The notes under the pieces were generated by a model. It was not told the DNA's origin. It made no database searches and was given only the letters and a program-made list of their open reading frames with translations. The position numbers and the translations under genes were made by a program. A DNA stretch of 64,000 bases from Leptobrachium leishanense (lineage: Eukaryota; Chordata; Amphibia; Anura; Megophryidae), in NCBI GenBank assembly GCA_009667805.1, contig CM019071.1, positions 44,961,593 through 45,025,592 on the forward strand, read 5' to 3'. Position 1 is the stretch's first letter. Each line of letters starts with the position of its first letter. Positions 13,701 through 24,267 of the stretch are shown here, piece after piece.

Positions 13701-16700
13701 GGAATGAAATTTGCGACACACTGAGGTCACCTTACAATTACGTAACTCAGTAATAAGAGCTAGCTCTCGAATAATGGGTCATTTGGATGCTCATGTCAGT
13801 TTCAAAATACTAAGAGACCTCTACATTGTGCTGGTTTCCAGTGTGAGCATGTCTGTATTAGGCAGCTGCCATCTCCAATGCAAATGCTTCAATAAACAAA
13901 ACAAGGTATTTACGAGGAGTCTACGAGTCTACCATAAGGAAAGAAATGGGGCATTTCACAAAAATAGCCTGTGCATATTATTATGTCGACTGGATTTCAT
14001 TCTTTTTCCTTTTTTTTGAGAAAGTATTTTACCAGGATGGACACATTGAGATTTTGCTGGTTTTCAGTATGTCCTGGGTGGTGAGTATGTACCATTAGGT
14101 GTCTTGCCCAAGGACACTTACTGGAAAGGTGCTGTTGCTGGGATTTAAACCTGTGTCTCCACAGTCTCCACAGTCACAGAGCAGTGATGATACCTCTACT
14201 CCACCCAGCCGGTACTGACTTTTAACATTGTGTACACGTTGTACAGGGACATGCGGTGAGGTCAGTGGCTGGTGAGGCACTGTTTAGTATCAGAGCCAGA
14301 TATACAAAGATATTAACTAACTTTCTGCGGTTTGTGTTTAGCTGTAAATGATCTTTTCCTCATTTACTGTACCCACACATATTATATATAATTTTTCTCA
14401 CCATTAAATGGACTTTCTAAAGATACCTTTTATTTTCATCATATTATATACTTTACTGTTAACCAAAAATTAAATATGTTTGGAAAAATGTTTTTCTGTG
14501 CCTGGCCCTGTCATACTCTGTATCCGCCACTAGAGGGAGCAAAGGGAGCTGCCCAGGCCTGTCATACTCTGTATCCGCCACTAGAGAGAGCAGAGAGAGC
14601 TGCCTGGGCCTGTCATGCTATGTATCCACCACTAGAGGGAACAGAGGGAGCTGCCTGGGCCTTTCATACTATGTATCCGCCACTAGAGAGAGCTGCCTGG
14701 GCCTGTCATACTCTGTATCTGCCACTCGAGGAAGCAGAGGGAGTTGCCTGGGCCCCTTCCAGTCAATCAGAGGCCAGTCTCCAATGCAGGTGGTTTTTTG
14801 AATGGCTTGGACCAATGGTGCTTTCCCATTGGTCCAAGCTATTCTATTGCTCTGCCAGAGCCTCTGAGGCTCTGACGAGCAGTATTCAGAAAGTAGGCAG
14901 CCGCTTATGTTATATTTGAACAGACCTGCTGCTGCATACCACCGCTACACAAATTGCGTAGGCTGTAAAAAGAATGTGCGCACTGTGCGCAAAGGAAGAG
15001 GCAGAGGACGTAGTCGGCGGCGAGGGAGCGCAAAGCTTAATGACTTCACATCACTCTCATTGTAAATATCGTCAACGAATCGCTGCCATATACTATTAGT
15101 TACAATGAACAGATTCAGTTGTGTTTCCACCAACCTTTGCTTTTCCCTATTTCCTCTGTGAGAGCTTGAGCTTCCTCCTGGATCCTCTCCTCGATGCTTC
15201 TCTTCCCCATCCCAAAATTTCTTAGGGTCATGAGGGAGAATCGACGCATCGCCTTCCACTGCTCGCCATTGGTTGCGATGACTCCTGTGAAAATGAAAAC
15301 CATTCACACATGCCGGTGAAAACCAGTTCTTTTTCACTATTTCTCATGTAACAAAAAACTCTACAAACTAAAAATCAAAACACGGATCAGTCTGCAACAA
15401 TAGAAATATACAAACGACAATTCTAATTAGGTTTCACTCTCTACCATAACTGGTTCCACAATAATACCTGCATCGTGTGGAATCTCACTGGCCGTGTCAC
15501 ACAGAGCAGGAACCTAACCAGTTAATATCGTTCTTTGTCCCGACTCGGCTAAATTGAGGCACCAGGGGTAATGCAAACTATAATAAATGGCAGAAAGCCA
15601 AGGTCGAGATAACAGTGAAAAACAGGAACTGTAAGTCAATAGCCAGGTCTGAGTTCACAGTGAAACAGAATATTCAAGAACAAGCCAAGTCAAAATACTG
15701 GAGAATACAATAAATAAAGGAACGCCCTAGAGTGTGAAGAATAGTGATGGGCCAAACACCCACGTGTTCGATTTGAACTCAAACACCCGAACGGCCGAAA
15801 AGTTCAAATTCGAACTCGAACGTAATGCAAGTCAATGGGGGTCGAACTTCTGAAAATGAAAGCACTAAGTTCATCTGTTGTGACCCGACCCCAGCGTCCG
15901 TCCTAGCCATTCAATGGATCGGCTGGGAGGAACAGACAATGTAACGTACTTTTAATGCACATCACTATGGACATGAATTTTACCTCCTCGTCGGACCGCT
16001 ACGACGGACGTTAGACATGTCTACAAAGTGGGACCCTCCATTGGAAGCTTGTGCTTTATAACGCATTACGCACAAATTTGCACACAGCGAGATGAACACA
16101 TGTGTACGTAAAGAAAGAAAGTCCATTTTCACGGACGTTCTTTCCTAGCCCGTAAGACCCCAGCCTAATAAGTTTGTCTCCTCCGTGCACCGGCATGATA
16201 GGGGTTTGCAGGTTTGAGTCCAAAATGCAGGGAAGAATCAGCAAAGCCTCATGTTGCTGAGGGTATGGCTGAGGGGTTCCTCGTGTTGCTGAGTAGTGAT
16301 GGGCCGGACACCCCCATGTTTGGTTTGCATTCGAACTCAACCATCGGAAAAAGTTCAACCACGATGCGACCGCAATGCAAGTCAAAGGGCCTCGAACGTT
16401 CGAAAATTAAGTGCTGAGCCATTTCACAGCTGTGCGCTGAGCTAATTTTTTACCGCTTTTGCTCATTTTTAAATGCAATTTGAAGACATGGGAAATGTTT
16501 CAGCAACACTGAGTGGGAAATGTTTGAGCAACAATGAGTAGGAAATGTTTGAGCAACATTGAGTGAGAAATGTTTGACCAACAAGGTGTGGAAAATGTTT
16601 GATCAACAAGGAGTGGGAAATGTTTGACTAACAAGGTGTGGGAAATGTTTGAACAACAAGGAGTGGGAAATGTTTGACCAACAAGGAGTGGGAAATGTTT

Positions 16701-19592
16701 ATGAATCCCATAGGCTTCAATGTTAAAAATATTCCCGTTTTAATACAATATCTAATAAACCGTTTATTATTATATTCTGCAGAAAAGTCTCTTTATTTTT
16801 AGATTTTTTTAGGATCCTTTAAGCATTTTTGAATTTTTTTTTAAAACTTTTCAATTCGAATCGGCAGCCCATCCCTAGTGAAGAACAGAACCACAATAGC
16901 GCAGTGCTAAAATCGAATGAATCATTTACATCGGTACAGGCTTCTTGTTCTTGGTTCGTTATCATCACCGAGCGCCAAATTGTGCACGTGTGGAATGACA
17001 CACATTGTCCGCCATCATTTTGTTGATGCGTTCTTGGATTCCTTCAAGAGGAATCCTGATACAAGAGGTCCATGTCGGGTCAATATGAAGGGAGCAAAAG
17101 AGAAGGGGGTTGTAAAAAGCCTATCGTCAATAACGGGACATGAAGCAGACGCTGCGTCAATACGAAGACATGAATGTGATACAGTATCAATAGAATGACG
17201 TGGAGGCAGAGACAACTCTCTAATTAGGCTAAATAGGCGGCTATCTAAGGTCTTGCTCCCGCTGGGACCTCAAATGATGGAATTCATATAGAAAGCCATT
17301 GAACTGACCTTGCACACAAATACACCCCTACATTCACACACACTTGTCTACCAAGAGAGCAGAGTTAGATCTCTTAAAACAAAATTTTTTGGGGTCATTT
17401 CTAAATTTTGTGCAAAGGCCTCATATTTGAACTTGGCCTAAAGCCTCATTAACCCTAGAGGCGCCACTGTGTGGAGGGCACGCTGCATAGTTATGGGAAT
17501 TAGGTGGTGAGGAGCTAAGGATGAGTGACATAGGGGATGCGATACATATTGAGTGAAACAAATTGCCTGTGCGAGGTCTATCCTCCCCCACCCGAAATCC
17601 ATCACAGCTCCTCTGCCTGTTGTCCGGAACGATTTAGACAGGAAACACTCGAAATACTTTTTTGATCCGTACCACTTTTTCTAAACAATAAATCCATCAA
17701 GTCCGTACTCCCTCGGTCAAGTAACGCATCACCGTGGTCCAGCAGAGCTTCCTTCACTGCGTCGTATCCGATGAGCAGGACGGCAGGTTGGCCATGGAGA
17801 TGGAACGTATATACAGGTCCGTACGTCTCACCCAGCTGAGGGAAAAAGAAAAGAACTGAAAGGGTTATTCAGATGTCACCGACATTTTGGTGCTCTCCCG
17901 GCAAGCTCTCACACTTTGGCAAATTCGATTCGCCAACCCTGTGGTGAATTAAGCATGCTCCCCAAGGTGCAGCGATGGAGCCGCCGAATGCATCCAAAAA
18001 ACTGCTGCAAAACCAACAAATCGATCCAAAAAAATGTCGAGTTGATCCGAAAAAACACCGAAAACCCGCCGAATGCATCGGACGGTCAGCCAAAAAAACG
18101 TCGAAGCAGTCCGAAAAAAGCTGTCGACCCGCCGAATGGAGCGGTGGCCAGCTGAAAAAGTCGACAAGCCACCGAACAGGGGTAAAAATAATAAAAAAAA
18201 CACTGCAACTTTTAAAAAGTGTTTGCAAAAGAACTACTTCATGAAAATGCCTGGAATTAATATATAAGATCCTACGAATAATAATAAAAAGGTAAGTTAC
18301 AGAAAAAAAATCGCCATTTAAAAAAAAAATTAGAAAAAGATATGACAAAAAAAAATCCCTAAAGAATAAAGAAATTGTCTTTTTTTCTGCAAATGAAAAG
18401 AATAAATGGTTAAATAAATTTTCAAGAAAACCAGGGAATTTTTTTACATTGAAACCTGTGGGATTCCCCTGATTAAACCTGTCGATTGAAACCACTGCAA
18501 AACAGGACATTTCTCTGCTGTTCAGGTGTCTCTGAATAGATTAACCATTGCTTCTCTATGGAGCTTTCACTGCCGCCGAACAGCACCATATTTCACCATA
18601 TTTTACTGGCAATTCGCCAATTTTTGGCAAACTGCCAGCTTTGTGAGTAGCCGAATGGCCACGAAATCGCACTGTCCGGGAAACTCAGTTTGGTGCAAAT
18701 CCGTGGCCAATTCGGTGGTCTCTGATTAACCCTTTAAGTTTGAGTATTTCGTCTTAACAGACTTTAAAAAGGAATAAATTACAGGTTCGGATTCTTGAAG
18801 GTCTCCGCCTCATTCTATGGAAAACCTTTGTAATAAATTCTGGAGAATCTGGGTGCCATGAACTAGCGGGTTTGTGACCTTCTGCCTGTGTATCAGCTCA
18901 TGGGATGAGTACATGACATGAAGGTTTACCCTGGTCACCTTTCCCTTCAACGTTAACCCCGTGAGTGACAGAAACCAGGAATCCCTGCGATTCTCCTCAA
19001 ACTGAGCACCGGATCCTGATAAACTTCCATCAAGAGAGAGAATTTGTCTTGAAATGGTCAGGGAGGAGGAACCCCTGTGAGATGCCCTCAGAGACACGGA
19101 TCAAGCCTTAATTAAAATACAATATTACACTTTGCGGAAAATGCAGCTATGCGTAAAAATGTGTTTCGAAACTCACATTCCAGCCAAAACAAAGCTGCCC
19201 AGCGTGTTCCCTGGCTTCATGTCAATGACACTGGAACATATACTATATCTGTACATGACTTTCATAAACCAATACACTCCTAGGGATCTCTGACTCTATA
19301 AAAGATCTGATCACTGACAGCGCCCTCCGATTACCCCCACATTATGACCCCTAGTTCCAGCTCGTTGTTCCTGCAGATTGTACATCCTGCACAGACATTT
19401 GTTGCTCCTCACCTTCATCAGAGATTGTGGAACTTCTCTTGAGTTAATCTGGTGTAGGTTCCCCAGGAGGGGCAGCGGCCGGGGTCCTGGGGGCAGGTTT
19501 TCTTCCTTCCTCTTGTCCCTCCATATTATTAGATAGAGCAGGAGGCTGATGCAGGAGACCAGGAGAAACGTTCCTAGAAGTCCAAGGGCCAT
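1574..19592 (-). CDS. Gene A: cytochrome P450 family 2 (CYP2), exons 1-7, 3' end beyond left edge
   Basis: Haem-thiolate monooxygenase of the CYP2 family, expected on the cytoplasmic face of the ER and fed electrons by P450 reductase. Exons on the minus strand: 19413-19592, 17673-17835, 15135-15284, 13377-13537, 4900-5076, 4672-4813, 1574-1761. All junctions are GT-AG and in phase, giving 387 residues without a stop. Visible: N-terminal anchor (about residues 3-24), PPGP hinge, C-helix WKAMR in exon 3, I-helix AGTET in exon 6, K-helix EIQR in exon 7. The haem-Cys exon lies outside the window. Introns are enlarged by transposons, above all intron 4 (8.3 kb). The start was chosen because both upstream paralogues share MALGL and an equal 60-codon first exon. 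Whether the gene is functional depends on the unseen exons 8-9. Confidence 0.9.
1829..2010 (-). mobile_element. LINE-type 3' end fragment
   Basis: Reverse-orientation match to the 3' end style seen at 7700-7870 (TACAGCGCC, GCTTTACAAT, GAGCTTACAATCTAT). It is 5'-truncated, and the clade is uncertain. Confidence 0.4.
2150..2525. repeat. Interspersed repeat also present at 31665-32010
   Basis: Two diverged copies share the order of several blocks (ATTCAGCCCTC, GGGGGTTTAGCTCTGCCC, CTGCCTCCTGCCRGT). Both copies lie in intron 6 of their gene, so either an old repeat or paralogous intron sequence would explain them. Bases 2526-3043 hold only AT-rich sequence. Confidence 0.4.
3044..4447 (+). mobile_element. 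Solo-LTR-like element (Gypsy-like appearance) interrupted by a hAT MITE
   Basis: Begins TGTCACAG and ends CCCGTGACA, a TG...CA pair with a short inverted repeat, and has AATAAA near 4369. Removing the nested MITE leaves about 0.8 kb. The flanking 5 bp do not match, so the call rests on the termini and style only. Confidence 0.4.
3697..4311. mobile_element. hAT-type MITE, 615 bp, 8-bp TSD GTTGTTAT
   Basis: Ends TAGGGATGTGC and GCACAAGCCTA are inverted. A perfect 8-bp direct repeat flanks it (3689-3696 and 4312-4319). The interior has short tandem runs around CGAAAATTTTC that make long artefactual open frames on both strands. Confidence 0.85.
4672..4813 (-). CDS. Gene A exon 6
   Basis: 142 bp, acceptor CCCAG, donor GTATCG, ending in phase 1. 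It contains the I-helix [13 protein letters not shown] with the acid-alcohol pair (E, T) used for oxygen activation, and ends LKYPEIQ. Confidence 0.95.
4900..5076 (-). CDS. Gene A exon 5
   Basis: 177 bp, phase 0 at both ends, acceptor CACAG, donor GTGGGG. It encodes [12 protein letters not shown] and the segment ending DCFLMKMEE, the usual CYP2 exon 5 ending. Confidence 0.94.
6745..9950 (+). pseudogene. hAT transposase pseudogene (BED zinc finger), C-terminal dimerisation domain deleted
   Basis: Fragments in several frames. An acidic N-terminal part begins at 6745. A BED finger lies in the 7900-8352 frame, with C50-x2-C53 and H74-x4-H79. The catalytic core is recognisable around LDTWSSK (8610-8640), [13 protein letters not shown] (9005-9045), [10 protein letters not shown] (9420-9460) and LLDPRYKGK. 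Stops and frameshifts break it repeatedly, a LINE is inserted, and the hATC domain is missing because the sequence jumps from about 9985 to the 3' region. It cannot supply active transposase. Confidence 0.8.
7388..7882 (+). mobile_element. 5'-truncated LINE 3' end with 10-bp TSD GAGGCACAAC
   Basis: The first half encodes the C-terminal tail of a LINE ORF2 ([19 protein letters not shown]), followed by a 3' UTR ending GCGCTTTATAAATAAAG and AATAAT repeats. The 10-bp direct repeat lies at 7378-7387 and 7883-7892. It interrupts the hAT transposase reading frame. Confidence 0.8.
10119..11086. mobile_element. hAT-type element nested in hAT1, ends TAGACATGTGCA
   Basis: 968 bp with inverted ends TAGACATGTGCA and TGCACATGTCTA. 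Flanking octamers TTGACTGC and TTGGCTTC match at 6 of 8 bases, consistent with a decayed TSD. No coding capacity. Confidence 0.7.
11917..13139. mobile_element. P1: TTAA-flanked element made of serial hairpins
   Basis: Flanked by TTAA (11913-11916, 13140-13143) inserted at the TTAA of the host hAT sequence. Ends CCCTTTCGCTGCTGAGG and the inverted CCTCAGCAGCGAAGTGG. Perfect inverted repeats inside include 12551-12564/12571-12584, 12615-12632/12636-12653, 12676-12685/12689-12698, 12769-12790/12796-12817, 12919-12936/12941-12958 and 12981-12993/12995-13007. TTAA plus CCC ends suggest piggyBac-like mobilisation; Kolobok is the alternative. Confidence 0.75.
13377..13537 (-). CDS. Gene A exon 4
   Basis: 161 bp, acceptor GACAG, donor GTGAGG, ending in phase 0. 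It encodes [18 protein letters not shown] and [11 protein letters not shown]. Its donor lies inside the 8-bp target-site duplication of the hAT element in intron 4. Confidence 0.94.
14006..14275. repeat. SINE-like interspersed repeat in gene A intron 3
   Basis: Shares TTTTACCRGGA, ACATTGAGATTT, TATGTCCTGGGTGG and AGCAGTGATG blocks with 30145-30372 in gene B, and the first blocks with 48055-48120. Dispersed copies with a common order indicate one family. I see no tRNA-type promoter boxes. Confidence 0.5.
14505..14755. repeat. Tandem repeat, about 57-60 bp unit, about 5 copies
   Basis: Units contain TGTCATACTCTGTATCCGCC and AGAGGGAGC. One copy is shortened. The 147-codon frame across it is an artefact of the repeat. 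Confidence 0.8.
15135..15284 (-). CDS. Gene A exon 3
   Basis: 150 bp between acceptor CACAG and donor GTTGGT. It encodes the C-helix with [13 protein letters not shown], whose W and R contact the haem propionates in this family, followed by [18 protein letters not shown]. Confidence 0.94.
15742..16877. mobile_element. hAT-type element in gene A intron 2, 8-bp TSD GTGAAGAA
   Basis: Ends TAGTGATGGGCC and GGCAGCCCATCCCTA are roughly inverted. Perfect octamers lie at 15734-15741 and 16878-16885. Non-coding. It contains the 25-bp tandem repeat at 16490-16700 and a second TAGTGATGGGCC-type end at 16292. Confidence 0.82.
16490..16700. repeat. Tandem repeat, about 25-28 bp unit, about 8 copies
   Basis: Units of the form GGGAAATGTTTGACCAACAA plus AGGAGT. 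It lies inside the hAT-type element. Confidence 0.85.
17673..17835 (-). CDS. Gene A exon 2
   Basis: 163 bp, acceptor CTCAG, donor GTACGG, ending in phase 1. It begins LGETYGPVY and includes the VKEALLDHG segment typical of CYP2 exon 2. It differs from gene B at many residues of the beta-1 and B-helix region. Confidence 0.93.
17861..18735. mobile_element. MITE-like element, ends AGGGTTATTCAGA / TCTGATTAACCCTTT
   Basis: Roughly inverted ends of the CAGGGTTATTCAGAG family also seen at 45804, 60216 and 62037. Non-coding. No convincing target-site duplication. Confidence 0.5.
18885..19021 (-). other. Conserved intron 1 block (gene A), paralogous to 44031-44160
   Basis: Strong match to gene B intron 1 (CGATTCTCCTCAAAC, CCGGATCCTGATA, GGTCACCTTT). 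The gene A frame is open but the gene B frame is not conserved, so it looks like retained intron sequence rather than an exon. Confidence 0.55.
19413..19592 (-). CDS. Gene A exon 1 (coding part, residues 1-60)
   Basis: The ATG is the complement of 19590-19592. The exon encodes the membrane anchor followed by a basic stretch and [11 protein letters not shown]. The donor GTGAGG follows base 19413, phase 0. It is nearly identical to gene B exon 1 up to residue 45, then differs in a cluster at residues 46-52. Confidence 0.93.
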
Positions 19593-19800
19593 TGGGACAA
19601 TAAAAGTCTTATGGAAAGTCGCTTGTTGATCTTCTCTTCCGGAAGGGTTTGTCCTCACTCTATTAACCCTTTGGACTTGGTTGTTATTATAGACAGCATT
19701 CGACTTTAAAGGAATGTATTTCAGGCTTATAGTTAAGGATCTCCCTCTACAGGCGGCTCCGATACAAAATGTAAACAGATACAGTATGCTTTATGAACAC
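19593..19800 (-). promoter_or_regulatory. Gene A proximal promoter / 5' UTR, conserved with gene B
   Basis: The 200 bp upstream of the gene A ATG match the 170-200 bp upstream of gene B closely, although transposons have scrambled the DNA further out. A 22-bp block identical in both (here 19660-19681, about 70-90 bp before the ATG) reads on the coding strand as a DR1-like AGTCCAAAGGG joined to GGTTAATAG. That resembles HNF4 and HNF1 half-sites, as in liver P450 promoters. No clear TATA box is shared. The factor assignment is inference. Confidence 0.5.
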
Positions 19801-19957
19801 ATTGTATGGGAATTATAGGGGCAAATGTTAAAGTGCATTTTGATTCGCTGGTCCGTGTCACCTTTGACCTTTGTTATAGAATATCAGCCCTGGCAGAAAC
19901 AGATAAGAAATAAATAATGGATACAATTTAGCAAAATACTTGTTATATCTCATCTTA

Positions 19958-20386
19958 GGCCAGGGTTAAACGAACGCATTATTCGCAGCGACAGTCAAAA
20001 AGTGCGTCCGAACGCATTGACGTATTTTTTTCACGGAATGCGCGAAAACGGTCAGACAAAGCACATTTTCGTGTGTAATTTTTTTTGAGGATCATCAATA
20101 AAACTCTTTTTGTGTCTGGACGTTATGTTGTCCGGACATTAGCAGCGTCTGACGTCTCCTAATCACGCACACACGCCGCTAGCAGACGCAACGCACTCTG
20201 TACGTCAGTACTAGCGGTTCTGCGTTCTCAAAAAAATGCATTAATTTTCCACTTGCATTGCGCAGCCGGACTTTCGTGCGGCCGTACTTCGTATATTGGC
20301 CGTCATTGCCCGTCATTTGCTGCTACTACGACCGTGATTAAGTGCGCCTAAAGGCACGTTAAAAATGCGTTAGTCTGACCCCAGCC
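19958..20386. mobile_element. H1: Harbinger-like MITE, TSD TTA
   Basis: 429 bp. Diverged inverted ends GGCCAGGGTT and AGTCTGACCCCAGCC, flanked by TTA on both sides. Same family as the elements at 41030 and 43416. The 3-bp TWA target is typical of PIF/Harbinger. Confidence 0.75.
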
Positions 20387-20399
20387 TTAGAGTTTCATT

Positions 20400-20475
20400 C
20401 AGTTTTTATTCTCTTTATTATTCTTTATGAAGCGCTAATCGTTTCCAGTGCGCTTTACAATAAGGATAAGGATTG
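20400..20475. mobile_element. Short LINE-type 3' end fragment
   Basis: Reverse-orientation TTATTATTC / GAAGCGCTAA / GTGCGCTTTACAA pattern resembling LINE tails. It is too short to classify. Bases 20476-20829 show nothing recognisable. Confidence 0.3.
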
Positions 20476-20829
20476 GGGAATTTACTCTTTAAGTACCAAG
20501 GTTGTGCTAACCAGATTTTGCATTGTAATACATTGAAACACATTCATTAGCATATCTAAAACCCGTTTGCACACCTTGTTACGGCAGGATTAGTGTGACC
20601 CCTGAGGGGAAGCAAAACCCACTGTGAAAATTCACTCTTGTCTCCCTGTATTACTGTAAAGAAGCTGCAAAGAGCTGCCCCAAACCTCACTGTGACAAAA
20701 AAGCTCAACAAACTTTACTGCTACATTCCCAAAGCCAGGGATTTGTAATTATACAGTGAGAGCTGTGGGGTCAGTCGCTGCTGTACAGGGATAAGATTCA
20801 GGGGGTTATAATGAGTGTAAATCCCTGTA

Positions 20830-21105
20830 CAGTACAGATACAAGATGTTGCTGTAATTGCCATACACAGGCATTATGCGGCACATACAGATACAAGGTGT
20901 TGCTGTAATTGCCATACACAGTCATTATGCGGCACATACAGATACAAGGTGTTGCTGTAATTGCCATACACAGGCATTATGCGGCACATACAGATATAAG
21001 GTGTTGCTGTAATTGCCATACACAGATATTATGCGGCACATACAGATACAAGGTGTTGCTGTAATTCCCATACACAGGTATTATGCAGCACATAGAGATA
21101 TTATT
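20830..21105. repeat. Minisatellite, about 52-bp unit, about 5 copies
   Basis: Units contain GGTGTTGCTGTAATTGCCAT and CATTATGCGGCACATACAG. Non-coding. Bases 21106-21700 show nothing recognisable. Confidence 0.85.
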
Positions 21106-21700
21106 TATATACAGTATATTGTATTGGTATTTTTATGTTCCATATATTGTATTATATACAAAAACATTTGATATAGATAGCAGCTCATGGAGTCATAATG
21201 ACCCCCCCCCCCTTTACAGCCTGTGCCCCACCCAACATGGTACTTGCCATTGCCACTATATATCCCTGCATCGCTGGGATACAAATGAGCAACAATATCA
21301 CTATTGCTACTCAGTTGGTAATAATGAATGGGGGACTTTCTCTGGTCCCCCCTAAGCCCCACCTTTGTGCAACAAGTGGGATATCAATGCAGGTTGAATG
21401 GGGGATAAAATACAGTATGGGTTATTTGCCCTTGTCCCCTGCACTTCTCCCCTCTCAGGAGTGCTGGATGGGAAATGTAGATGACTATGGGGGTGCACAG
21501 TGCATAGGGGCATACTGCAGCTATGGCCTTTATACTCTCCAAACCCCTACCATGTATGGTGGGTGGAGGGTTACCAACAAGGAGAGCCAGGTAGATGTAC
21601 ACCTCTATGTGCTCCAACACATATTCAGTCAATAATGTCTACCCTACAAGAGTGGGGGGAGACCTGTCCTTCTTCCTCAGTGTGTGTGTAAATATGTGTG

Positions 21701-22212
21701 TGTTTGTATCTGTTAGCAATAGAAACCCCTGGAATAGCAGGGGAGCCAGGGGAGCTGCTAACGAGTGTGGCTGCTACACTTAACGGCTCATTTCTCAATG
21801 TCAACGACTTGAGTGGGAAAGACCCCAATATGACGTATTTATAAACACACGCTCTGTACATGAGGCTGTCAAAGTTTCTTGTTGAGTCACAGTGGGTAGT
21901 AACACTGCTTTCCAGTACTTGTAGCGGGGCTTGATTTTCTTACTGTTTATTTTTATGGAGGTGCACGTGATACACACAGACTGTGAGCAGAGGTTGGGGT
22001 TAAGCATTTGTTTATCGTTTTTATTGAGGGTTTTTCATTTAACATGGAATTAGAAATTAATATTTACCGTTTTCAAAGACAACATCCAGGTAACAATGTA
22101 TCTGCAAACACTCATATAGACACAACATACAGGTAACAATGTATCTGCAAATACTCATATAGACACAACATACAGGTAACAATGTATCTGCAAACACTCA
22201 TAGACAAAACAT
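21701..22212 (-). other. Displaced 3' flank of gene B, paralogous to the gene C 3' flank
   Basis: 21780-22080 matches 50030-50222 plus 59116-59218 of gene C when the hAT3 element is removed there. 22081-22212 holds about three copies of the 43-bp minisatellite found in the gene C 3' UTR. Confidence 0.7.
22020..22025 (-). terminator. Ancestral poly(A) signal of gene B, now 7.2 kb from the stop
   Basis: AATAAA on the minus strand in sequence paralogous to the gene C 3' end. A CR1 element and a 5.1 kb composite element now separate it from the gene B stop codon. Confidence 0.45.
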
Positions 22213-23918
22213 TTTTTAAATACATAAACGAGAAAAGAAAAGTGAAACAAGGATTAGTTAGATTAAAAACAAAGGAAGGAAGGTATGTAGAAGAGGATAA
22301 AAGTCTCGCTGATTGCCTCAATGAATATTTTTGTTCAGACTTTGCAGGAGAAAAGGAAGGAAAGGGACCTCAGTTAGGAGGAAACACTAAAGAGACATTT
22401 ACACATGAGTTGAAAGAGGAGGAGGTTCTACAGCAGCTGTCTAAAGTAAAGAAAAATAAGTCAATGGGGCCTGATGGGATCCACCCTAAATTATTAACTG
22501 AGCTCAGTGGTGTAATTGCAAAACCATTAACAAGGATTGGTTTAATAAATCTGTTAACGGGAGTCGTCCCAGAAGACTGGAAATTAGCAAATGTTGTGCC
22601 CATTTACAAGAAGGGTAGTAGGGAGGAATCGGGGAACTATAGGCCAGTTAGTCTTACGTCAGTAGTCGGGAAATTAATGAAAACCATGTTAAAGGAAAGG
22701 ATTGTTGAACATCTAAAAACACATAGATTACAGGATCAGAAACAACATGGGTTTACCTCAGGGTGATCATGCCAAACTAATCTTATTGATTTTTTTGATT
22801 GGGTAACAAAAATAATAGACACAGGTGGTGCAGTAGACATTGCTTATTTAGATTTCAGTAAGGCTTTTGATACTGTTCTGCATAGAAGGCTTATCAATAA
22901 ATTGCAATCTTTGAGCTTGGATTCCAATATTGTTGAATGGATTAGGCAGTGGCTGAGTGACAGACAACAGAGGGTTGTGGTAAATGGAGTTTATTCGGCA
23001 CAAGGTCTTGTTACCAGTGGGGTACCTCAGGGGTCAGTACTTGGACCCATTCTCTTTAATATTTTTATTAGTGATATTGCAGAAGGTATTAATGGAAAAG
23101 TATGTCTTTTTGCTGATGACACAAAGATTTGCAACAGGGTTGACGTTCCTGGAGGGATCAGCCAAATGACAAATGATTTAGGTAAACTAAAAAAATGGTG
23201 GGAGCTGTGGCAATTGAGTTTTAATGTGGATAAGTGCAAGATAATGCACCTGGGACGTAAAAACCCAAGGGCTGAATATAGAATATTTGATACAGTCCTA
23301 ACCACAACATCTGAGGAAAGGGATTTAGGGGTTATTATTTCAGAGGATCTAAGGGTAAGTAGTCAATGTAATAGAGCAGCAGGAAATGCTGGCAGAATGC
23401 TCGGTTGTGTAGGGAGAGGTATTAGCAGTAGGAAAAGGGAAGTGCTCATGCCACTGTACAGAGCACTGGTGAGACCTCACTTGGAGTACTGTGTGCAGTA
23501 CTGGAGACCGTATCTCCAGAAGGATATAGACATCTTAGAGAGAGTTCAGAGAAGGGCTACTAAAATGGTGTACGGCTTGAAGGAGAAAAGTTACCAGGAA
23601 AGGGTTAATGATCTTAACATGTACAGCTTGGAAAAAAGACGAGACAGAGGAGATATGATAGAAACATTTAAATACGTAAAGGGAATCCACAAGGTAGAGG
23701 AAGGGAGTATATTTAAACGGAAACAAAGTAGCAAAACAAGAGGACATAGTCTTAGATTAGAGGGGCAAAGGTTTAAAAGTAACATCAGGAAGCATTATTT
23801 TACTGAGAGGGTGGTGGATACATGGAACAGTCTTCCAGTAGAAGTGGTAGAGGCCAAAACAGTAATTGAATTTAAGCAGACATGGGATAGGCATAAGGCT
23901 ATCCTAAACAAAAGATAA
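22213..23918 (+). pseudogene. CR1 reverse transcriptase (ORF2 C-terminal part), one in-frame TGA
   Basis: A single frame runs through to 23918 with only one stop, the TGA at 22764-22766, after which the same frame continues. RT motifs: PDGIHPKLL, NYRPVSLTSV, AYLDFSKAFDTV, SGVPQGSVLGPILF and FADD at about 23109-23120, then the LEYCVQYWRPYLQKDI region typical of CR1. The stop replaces an Arg-like position (FTSG-stop-SCQTNL) and is best explained by CGA to TGA decay. The endonuclease half is absent. Confidence 0.8.
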
Positions 23919-24008
23919 ATCCAGGTAAAGTATCCATGTAATTGGGCGACTAGATGGGCCGAAAGGTTCTTATCTGCCGACATTTTTCTATGTTTCTATG
24001 TTTTTATG
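22213..24008 (+). mobile_element. CR1-clade LINE, 5'-truncated, 12-bp TSD with one mismatch
   Basis: It ends in the short TTTCTATG-type tail repeat characteristic of CR1. TAGACAAAACAT (22201-22212) and TAGACACAACAT (24009-24020) flank it. It landed inside the 43-bp minisatellite downstream of gene B. Most of the reverse-transcriptase ORF is present. Confidence 0.85.
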
Positions 24009-24267
24009 TAGACACAACATACAGGTATCAATGCATCTGCACTCATTTAGACACAACGTAGACTCCTCTTTGTAATATGGGAAAGGGTCTTAAACCAAAC
24101 AGACGTTCTCAGGAGGGATCTAGAAAAGGTCATCAGGACAGACGGACACTAGACATGTAAATTATTTTACAAAAAGTGAATCTAGTGAAGAACCAAACTG
24201 GATCCACAAACCTGAACAAAATGTAGCTGCTCCAATTGCCCGGTTAGTCAACCCAGCATTAGCTTAA

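Noticed and set aside
18810..19097. Extra exon in the conserved intron 1 block
   Set aside because: The frame open in gene A is not maintained in gene B, and exon 1 joins exon 2 in phase without it.
21105..21635. Overlapping frames of 82-145 codons on both strands
   Set aside because: No domain, no paralogue conservation, ordinary intergenic sequence between duplicated genes.
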